Of a DNA stretch of 11,149 bases, positions 6,784-11,149 are shown in pieces. Each line of letters opens with the position of its first letter. Position 1 is the stretch's first letter. The translations under genes were made by a program, and so were the position numbers. The notes below the pieces were generated by a model. It was not told the DNA's origin. It searched no databases and saw nothing but the letters and a program-made list of their open reading frames with translations. Source of the stretch: Rhodoluna sp. (GTDB lineage Bacteria; Actinomycetota; Actinomycetes; Actinomycetales; Microbacteriaceae); the NCBI GenBank assembly GCA_023260375.1, contig JALQVK010000013.1, positions 1 to 11,149 on the forward strand, given 5' to 3'.

Positions 6784-6797
6784 AACCGCACGCGGTT
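6784..6797. promoter_or_regulatory. 14-bp palindrome upstream of the RND exporter, candidate operator
   Basis: AACCGC (6784-6789) and GCGGTT (6792-6797) form a perfect dyad around AC, in the 57-base gap before the exporter. A two-base loop makes an RNA hairpin unfavourable, so DNA recognition by a dimeric regulator is the more natural reading. TAGTCT (6797-6802), a possible -10, adjoins its right edge, but no convincing -35 is seen. The exporter could therefore be read from its own regulated promoter, from the giant gene's promoter, or both. Confidence 0.35.
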
Positions 6798-6828
6798 AGT
6801 CTAGATAGAGCAAACACAGGAGTATCAA

Positions 6829-9800
6829 ATGCATCGTCTTGCAAAACTCAGCCTCGCAAACCGTTCGGTTGTGGCACTAATCACCATAATTATTGCCGCG
6901 TTCGGTGTAATTTCCCTCGGAGGCTTGAAGCAAGAGCTGATCCCATCATTTGAAACCCCTCAAGCCGCGATCATCACGACTTATCCTGGAGCCTCTGCCG
7001 GTGTTATCGATAAGCAGGTAAGCCAAAAAGTTGAGGCACAGGTTCGAACCCTGGACGGACTAGTAACCACCACCTCAACCTCGCAAAACAACCTGTCCAT
7101 TGTTCGCGTTGAATTTGAGTACGGAACCACCACAGCAAAGGTAAAAGAAAACCTCAATGCTGCAATTGCTGCGGTCGAGGCATCTCTACCTTCTTCCGCG
7201 AAAGCAAAAGTTGTGGCTGGAAGTTTCGACAGCGTACCAATCATCTCTCTTGGAATTTCAAGTTCCGACAACGAAAAACTCGGGCCAATTCTTGAAGATG
7301 CAGCACCAACCGTATTCGGAAACATCGAAGGCGTTCGTGACGTCACCGTTTCTGGAATGAAGGTAAAACGAGTCAACCTAAAACTTGACACCGCATTGCT
7401 TACCAAGGCTGGCCTCAGTCAGCAGTCGGTTACCACAGCTCTTCAGCAGAGCGGTTTTGTTCTTCCAGCCGGCAGCATCCGTGACGACAAAGGTGAACTG
7501 TCAATTCAGATTGGAACTCCTGTTGAAGGAATAGATGCGCTGAAAAAGATTGCGCTAGTTCCTTCGAGCACATCTTTCTTTGCAACCACCATCACCCCGA
7601 TGGGCCCGGTCACCGCGCCTGCGAACCCTAAGGTTTACACCATTGGAGACGTAGCTAAAGTCACCTACGACTACGCTCCGGTCACCACCATCTCTCGAGT
7701 GAACGGCAAAGAGGTTTTGGCCGTAACCGTCACCAAGACTCAGGACGGAAACACCGTTACTGTTGCCCACGGCGTCGAAGACAGAATCGACGACCTGAAG
7801 GCCAAAATTGGCTCAGATGTTGAAGTCGTTACGATTTTTGAACAGGCGTCATTTGTTGAGAAGTCCCTTGAGCAGCTTTCCACGGAAGGTTTGCTAGGTC
7901 TCGGCTTTGCCATCATCGTAATTTTGGTTTTCCTACTCTCGATTCGTTCCACTCTGGTAACAGCAATTTCGATTCCAACTTCAGTTCTGATCACTTTCAT
8001 CGGACTGAGCGGACTGGGTTATTCGCTAAACCTACTCACGTTGAGTGCACTGACCATTGCCATCGGACGAGTGGTTGACGACTCGATTGTGGTCATCGAG
8101 AACATCAATCGCCACCTTTCCTACGGTGAACCCAAGAAGAAAGCAATCCTGGGTGCTGTTAAAGAGGTTTCTGGCGCAATCACCGCGGCAACCATCACAA
8201 CTGTTGCCGTTTTCGCTCCAATTGCACTTGTTGGTGGCCTGGTTGGAGAACTGTTCCGTCCGTTCTCATTTACTTTCTCAATTGCACTTATTGCGTCGCT
8301 CTTCGTGTCGCTAACCATTGTTCCGGTCGTCGCTTTCTGGTTCCTCAAGAGCCCTGCTGAGCAGACCTTCAAGAGTGAAGCTGCCGCAAAGAAGCACGCC
8401 ATTGAGGTTCGAGAGCTTGAGGAAGCCAAGGAACGCAAGAGTATTCTCCAGCGAGGTTACCTACCAGTCATTCGAACAACTCAGAAGCACCCGGTGATTA
8501 CGGTAGTGGCCAGCTTCATTATCTTGATCATGACCTTCAGCATTTCAGGGCTTCTAAAGTCAGACTTCATCGGAAGCTCAGGTTCCAGCTCGGTTATTGC
8601 AAACCAGACCTTGGAATCTGGTGCAACATTGCAGCAGCAGTCAGATGCAGCAGCCAAAGTTGAAAAACTGATTCTCGCCGACGACAAGGTCAAGGTCGCA
8701 CTGACCACCATCGGCTCGTCTGGTGACGCTAGAACCGCACTTGGCTTGGCTGCCGGCGGAATTCAGCACCAGATCACACTCAAAGAGGGAGCAGACCTCG
8801 AGGCTTTCAAGACCCGCCTACTGAAAGCAACCGAATCCGACACTTCACTAGGTGAAGTTAAGTTCAGTGCCGCCGGTGGAGGTAGTTTTGGTGGTTCAAA
8901 CACCGTAGACATCACAGTTTCAGCAAAGGACGATGACAGCCTGCTGGCTGGAATCAAGCTAGTTCAAGAAGCCCTTAGTGGAACCGTTGGAACGACTGAG
9001 GTAACCAACTCCTTGGCTGAAAAGCAGCGAACCGTCCAGATCACGGTAGATCGCAAAAAGGCTGCGGCAAAGGGCTTAAGTGAAATCGCGTTGAGCGGAA
9101 TCGTTGGAAGCCTGATGCAGCCAAGCATGATTGGCACTCTAAACATTGCCAACGTTTCAACCGACATCTACGTTGTTCCTAAGAAGCCAGCAACCACGAT
9201 CGCTCAAATTAGAAACCTAAGTGTTCCAACCATGGTCGGCAACGTAAAGCTTTCATCGATGGCTTCTGTGAAGCTAGCGGAAATTCCGGTCTCAATCACC
9301 ACGGAAAAGGGTAATCGCACCGCCAAGGTGATGCTAACCCCAGACGGCAAAAACCTGGGTGCCACCACTGCAGATGTAACCACGCGTCTAAAAGAGGTCG
9401 CTGACAAACTTCCAGCCGGCGTCACTGCGTCACTTGGTGGAGTATCTGCATCTCAGGCGTCGTCGTTTAGAGATCTAGGAATGGCACTTCTAGCCGCGGT
9501 TGCAATCGTCTTCATCGTCATGGTGGGAACGTTCCGCAGTATCCGTCAGCCGCTAGTCCTTCTGGTTTCAATTCCGTTTGCCGCAACTGGTGCATTCGTT
9601 GCTCTATTGGTAACTGATACCGCGCTAGACGTTTCGGCTCTGATTGGTATGTTGTTGCTGGTCGGCATCGTGGTCACAAACGCAATCGTTCTGATCGACC
9701 TCATCAACCAATACCGCAAAGAAGGTCGAAGCATTCAAGAATCCATCATGGACGGCGCGCGTCAGAGACTTCGCCCAATCTTGATGACGGCGCTGGCCAC

Positions 9801-10005
9801 CATTTTTGCCCTAACGCCAATGGCGATTGGAATCACCGGAAGTGGCGGATTCATTTCTCAGCCTCTCGCCATCGTGGTTATCGGTGGTCTGTTCAGCTCG
9901 ACCCTGCTAACTCTTGTTATCGTTCCAGTTCTCTACTGGCTGGTCGAGGGTGGAAAAGAACGCAAAGCTCTGAAGCCAAAGCGTATGAAGAAAGCCAAGG
10001 CTTAG
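6829..10005 (+). CDS. RND-superfamily efflux transporter permease (SwrC/AcrB-like)
   Basis: A 1058-residue proton-driven exporter, full length for the AcrB-type (ACR_tran) family. The first helix is about residues 12-31, a large extracytoplasmic porter loop follows to about 348, then helices 2-6; the second half repeats this pattern from about residue 557. The relay aspartates are D417-D418 in GRVVDDSIVVIENI, matching AcrB D407/D408. In the second half the segment GIVVTNAIVLID (T950, N951) replaces the AcrB lysine (K940) with threonine, which I recall as characteristic of Gram-positive SwrC/YerP-type members. No membrane-fusion or outer-membrane partner gene is nearby, as expected for an actinobacterium. 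AGGAG (6818-6822) lies six bases before the ATG. It follows the giant surface gene by 57 bases, so cotranscription is possible, and it ends 15 bases before a strong terminator. The substrate cannot be told; drugs, surfactants or lipids are all possible. Confidence 0.92.
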   Translation: MHRLAKLSLANRSVVALITIIIAAFGVISLGGLKQELIPSFETPQAAIITTYPGASAGVIDKQVSQKVEAQVRTLDGLVTTTSTSQNNLSIVRVEFEYGTTTAKVKENLNAAIAAVEASLPSSAKAKVVAGSFDSVPIISLGISSSDNEKLGPILEDAAPTVFGNIEGVRDVTVSGMKVKRVNLKLDTALLTKAGLSQQSVTTALQQSGFVLPAGSIRDDKGELSIQIGTPVEGIDALKKIALVPSSTSFFATTITPMGPVTAPANPKVYTIGDVAKVTYDYAPVTTISRVNGKEVLAVTVTKTQDGNTVTVAHGVEDRIDDLKAKIGSDVEVVTIFEQASFVEKSLEQLSTEGLLGLGFAIIVILVFLLSIRSTLVTAISIPTSVLITFIGLSGLGYSLNLLTLSALTIAIGRVVDDSIVVIENINRHLSYGEPKKKAILGAVKEVSGAITAATITTVAVFAPIALVGGLVGELFRPFSFTFSIALIASLFVSLTIVPVVAFWFLKSPAEQTFKSEAAAKKHAIEVRELEEAKERKSILQRGYLPVIRTTQKHPVITVVASFIILIMTFSISGLLKSDFIGSSGSSSVIANQTLESGATLQQQSDAAAKVEKLILADDKVKVALTTIGSSGDARTALGLAAGGIQHQITLKEGADLEAFKTRLLKATESDTSLGEVKFSAAGGGSFGGSNTVDITVSAKDDDSLLAGIKLVQEALSGTVGTTEVTNSLAEKQRTVQITVDRKKAAAKGLSEIALSGIVGSLMQPSMIGTLNIANVSTDIYVVPKKPATTIAQIRNLSVPTMVGNVKLSSMASVKLAEIPVSITTEKGNRTAKVMLTPDGKNLGATTADVTTRLKEVADKLPAGVTASLGGVSASQASSFRDLGMALLAAVAIVFIVMVGTFRSIRQPLVLLVSIPFAATGAFVALLVTDTALDVSALIGMLLLVGIVVTNAIVLIDLINQYRKEGRSIQESIMDGARQRLRPILMTALATIFALTPMAIGITGSGGFISQPLAIVVIGGLFSSTLLTLVIVPVLYWLVEGGKERKALKPKRMKKAKA

Positions 10006-10020
10006 GCGGAAGTTAGAATT

Positions 10021-10060
10021 GGGAGGTCTCAGATTCATGTCTGAGGCCTCCCCTAGTTTT
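10021..10060 (+). terminator. Intrinsic terminator after the RND exporter
   Basis: Arms 10021-10033 (GGGAGGTCTCAGA) and 10040-10052 (TCTGAGGCCTCCC) form a 13-bp stem with a single G-U wobble and a six-base loop, followed by CTAGTTTT. It begins 15 bases after the exporter stop codon and ends just five bases before the orn start, so it isolates orn from the upstream transcript. Confidence 0.9.
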
Positions 10061-10066
10061 AAGGCG
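10054..10066 (+). promoter_or_regulatory. Candidate -10 for a leaderless orn transcript
   Basis: TAGTTT (10054-10059) fits TANNNT, and the GTG start of orn sits at 10066, seven bases downstream, where transcription would be expected to begin. The hexamer lies within the T-rich tail of the preceding terminator. No good -35 is visible, and no Shine-Dalgarno sequence fits in the five bases before GTG. This agrees with leaderless initiation, which is common in actinobacteria, but it is an inference. Confidence 0.35.
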
Positions 10067-10662
10067 TGATTACGATTAGCGACTACCTGGTATGGATTGA
10101 CTGCGAGATGACCGGTCTAAATGTTGAAAAAGACTGTCTCGTAGAAATTGCTGTAGTCGTTACCGACTCTGAACTGAATGTTCTAGACCCGGGCCTAGAC
10201 CTAGTCATCAAGCCAAACCCTGAGTCACTCAAAAACATGAGTGACTTTGTGACCGAGATGCACACCGCCTCGGGTCTAATCAACGAGTTCGATGAAGGTC
10301 ACGACCTAGACAAGGCAGAACAATTGGTCTTGGAATACATTCAGCGCTGGGTATCCGACCCTCGCCAAGCTCCACTTGCGGGAAACAGTATTGGCACCGA
10401 CCGCATGTTCATCAACCGCTACATGCCAACCCTCGACGCATTCCTTCACTATCGAAACATCGACGTATCAAGCATCAAAGAACTAACCCGTCGCTGGTTC
10501 CCTAAGGTTTATTTCCAACTCCCAAAGAAAGACGGCGGTCACCGAGCTCTGGCAGACATCCTGGAATCGATAAAGGAGTTGAAGTACTACCGAAAGACTG
10601 TTTTCGTGGAACAGCCAGGCCCAACCACCGAAGAATCTAAGGCAGCAGCCGACTCACTCTAG
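10066..10662 (+). CDS. orn: Oligoribonuclease
   Basis: A 198-residue DEDDh 3'-5' exoribonuclease that degrades short RNAs and linear cyclic-di-GMP products (such as pGpG) to mononucleotides in the cytoplasm. Length matches the family apart from a slightly extended polar C-terminus. Catalytic residues are visible: D12 and E14 in WIDCEMTGL, D112 in GNSIGTDRMF, and H159 and D164 in HRALADI. The start is GTG; an in-frame TAA at 10060-10062 rules out a longer protein, and the next ATG (residue 15) would remove D12 and E14. No Shine-Dalgarno is present, and a terminator ends five bases upstream, so the message is probably leaderless. A tRNA-His gene follows, the same neighbour pair known in other actinobacteria such as mycobacteria. 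Confidence 0.96.
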   Translation: MITISDYLVWIDCEMTGLNVEKDCLVEIAVVVTDSELNVLDPGLDLVIKPNPESLKNMSDFVTEMHTASGLINEFDEGHDLDKAEQLVLEYIQRWVSDPRQAPLAGNSIGTDRMFINRYMPTLDAFLHYRNIDVSSIKELTRRWFPKVYFQLPKKDGGHRALADILESIKELKYYRKTVFVEQPGPTTEESKAAADSL

Positions 10663-10678
10663 TGCTAAACTCTAAAGG
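10663..10678 (+). promoter_or_regulatory. Candidate extended -10 promoter for tRNA-His
   Basis: TGCTAAACT (10663-10671) combines an extended -10 TGN with TAAACT (TANNNT), directly after the orn stop codon. Transcription would start near 10678, about 19 bases before the mature tRNA. No convincing -35 is seen 17 bases upstream, where the sequence is coding. The tRNA may also be reached by transcription from orn. Confidence 0.4.
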
Positions 10679-10691
10679 TTGAGAAATCAAC
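10678..10691 (+). other. GAAA-tetraloop hairpin in the tRNA-His 5' leader
   Basis: GTTGA (10678-10682) and TCAAC (10687-10691) pair around a GAAA loop, ending five bases before the tRNA's likely extra 5' guanosine. The hairpin starts where the predicted transcript begins. It could cap the precursor or affect RNase P processing. Confidence 0.35.
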
Positions 10692-10696
10692 ACTTG

Positions 10697-10772
10697 GTGG
10701 GTATAGCTCAGCTGGTAGAGCACCTGGTTGTGGTCCAGGGGGTCGCGGGTTCAAGCCCCGTTACTCACCCCA
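10697..10772 (+). tRNA. tRNA-His (anticodon GUG)
   Basis: A complete 76-base cloverleaf. The acceptor arms are GTGGGTA (10697-10703) and TACTCAC (10762-10768), with one G-U pair. The D stem is GCTC/GAGC. The anticodon stem is CCTGG/CCAGG with loop TTGTGGT, placing anticodon GTG at 10730-10732. The T arm is GCGGG-TTCAAGC-CCCGT. The discriminator is C73 (10769), and CCA is encoded at 10770-10772. A G at 10696 opposite C73 supplies the extra 5' G(-1) required for histidyl-tRNA synthetase recognition. Its position after orn is conserved in actinobacteria. Confidence 0.97.
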
Positions 10773-10778
10773 AATACG

Positions 10779-10814
10779 AAAAACGCCCCGTCGGAGAAAT
10801 CCGCGGGGCGTTTT
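10779..10814. terminator. Bidirectional intrinsic terminator between tRNA-His and gatB
   Basis: AAAACGCCCCG (10780-10790) pairs perfectly with CGGGGCGTTTT (10804-10814). The stem continues as CGGA (10792-10795) / TCCG (10800-10803) closed by a GAAA loop, with one bulged T at 10791. Flanking runs give T4 on the plus strand and T5 on the minus strand, so it can serve the tRNA and the convergent gatB, whose stop codon lies ten bases to its right. Confidence 0.92.
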
Positions 10815-10823
10815 CCGCTGAAA

Positions 10824-11149
10824 CTACTGAGCAGCACGCTCGATGATCAGCTCGCGCACACGACCTGCGTCTGCCTGACCCTTCATCGCCTGCATAACAG
10901 CGCCGATGACTGCTCCGGCGGCCTGAACCTTACCTTCGCGAATCTTCTCGAGTACGTCTGGTTGCTTTGCAAGTGCTTCGTCGATGGCGGCCATTAGAGC
11001 ACCGTCATCTGAAACAACCTCAAGACCGAACCGACCCGTCGCGTCCGGTTTGCCAAGCGCTGCGGCCAGTGCCTTCCTCGTCATCGGCGAATCGCTCGCC
11101 CGCAACGCTTCGAGGATTTTGAGCCGCTGACCGCTCAACGCCTCCTCAG
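10824..11149 (-). CDS. gatB: GatB, aspartyl/glutamyl-tRNA amidotransferase subunit B, C-terminal part (partial)
   Basis: The frame runs from the right edge to a TAG at 10824-10826. The last 67 residues, from [19 protein letters not shown] to the end, are a clear match to the GatB tail (YqeY-like) domain, with the conserved [13 protein letters not shown] and [12 protein letters not shown] segments. GatB is part of GatCAB, which amidates misacylated Glu-tRNA(Gln) and Asp-tRNA(Asn). The 40 residues encoded by 11028-11149 (from [16 protein letters not shown]) do not look like the expected GatB sequence before this point and are encoded by GC-richer DNA (about 65% over 11041-11149, against about 54% over 10921-11040). 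The TTG at 11136-11138 is not convincing as a start, because the frame stays open to the edge. The gene is convergent with tRNA-His. The tail is certain; the upstream part is doubtful. Confidence 0.85.
   Translation of the reverse strand, partial: EEALSGQRLKILEALRASDSPMTRKALAAALGKPDATGRFGLEVVSDDGALMAAIDEALAKQPDVLEKIREGKVQAAGAVIGAVMQAMKGQADAGRVRELIIERAAQ

Noticed and set aside
11136..11138. TTG as the true start of a short gene ending at 10824
   Set aside because: The frame continues open to the window edge with no better start signal, and the C-terminal 67 residues are GatB, which is normally several hundred residues long.

Overview
The window looks like chromosomal DNA of an actinobacterium with moderate GC (about 50-53% by eye). 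A small-genome member of the Microbacteriaceae, as found in fresh water, is the best guess. The reasons are a class E sortase preceded by a tiny conserved membrane protein, a lone TipAS-type domain, the neighbour pair orn / tRNA-His, an actinobacterial-type GatB C-terminus and a Gram-positive-type RND pump with no adjacent membrane-fusion or outer-membrane partner. The taxon is inferred from gene content; no marker gene for precise placement is present.

Layout. (1) 1-151: the last 49 codons of an unidentified membrane protein, + strand. (2) 260-1791: a compact minus-strand operon, read right to left: a 51-residue single-pass membrane protein (1636-1791), a class E sortase (945-1643), a TipAS-domain protein (604-948) and a YjdM/PhnA zinc-ribbon protein (260-607). 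Each junction overlaps by 4-8 bases, so translation is probably coupled. (3) 1792-1905: a divergent control region with nested inverted repeats. (4) 1906-6771: a 1621-residue secreted/membrane protein with a signal peptide, a PA14-like domain, nine immunoglobulin-like putative-Ig (He_PIG-type) repeats, a further beta-rich domain, Ala/Gly- and Ser-rich low-complexity linkers and a polytopic membrane domain of roughly 9-11 helices. (5) 6829-10005: an RND-superfamily exporter in the same direction, 57 bases downstream, ending at a strong terminator. (6) 10066-10662: oligoribonuclease, then tRNA-His(GUG) with encoded CCA, then a bidirectional terminator shared with the convergent gatB 3' end, which runs off the right edge.

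Functional reading. The left two thirds concern the cell envelope: a housekeeping-type sortase, diverging from a very large surface protein that carries no visible sortase signal and appears to anchor itself through its own membrane domain, followed by an exporter that may share its transcript. The right end is conserved RNA-metabolism and translation housekeeping. The most unusual item is the giant protein, which joins an adhesin-like stalk to a multi-helix membrane domain. The abrupt change of character in the last ~120 bases, just where canonical GatB sequence should continue, also deserves checking. I saw no CRISPR array, insertion sequence, rRNA or integrase.
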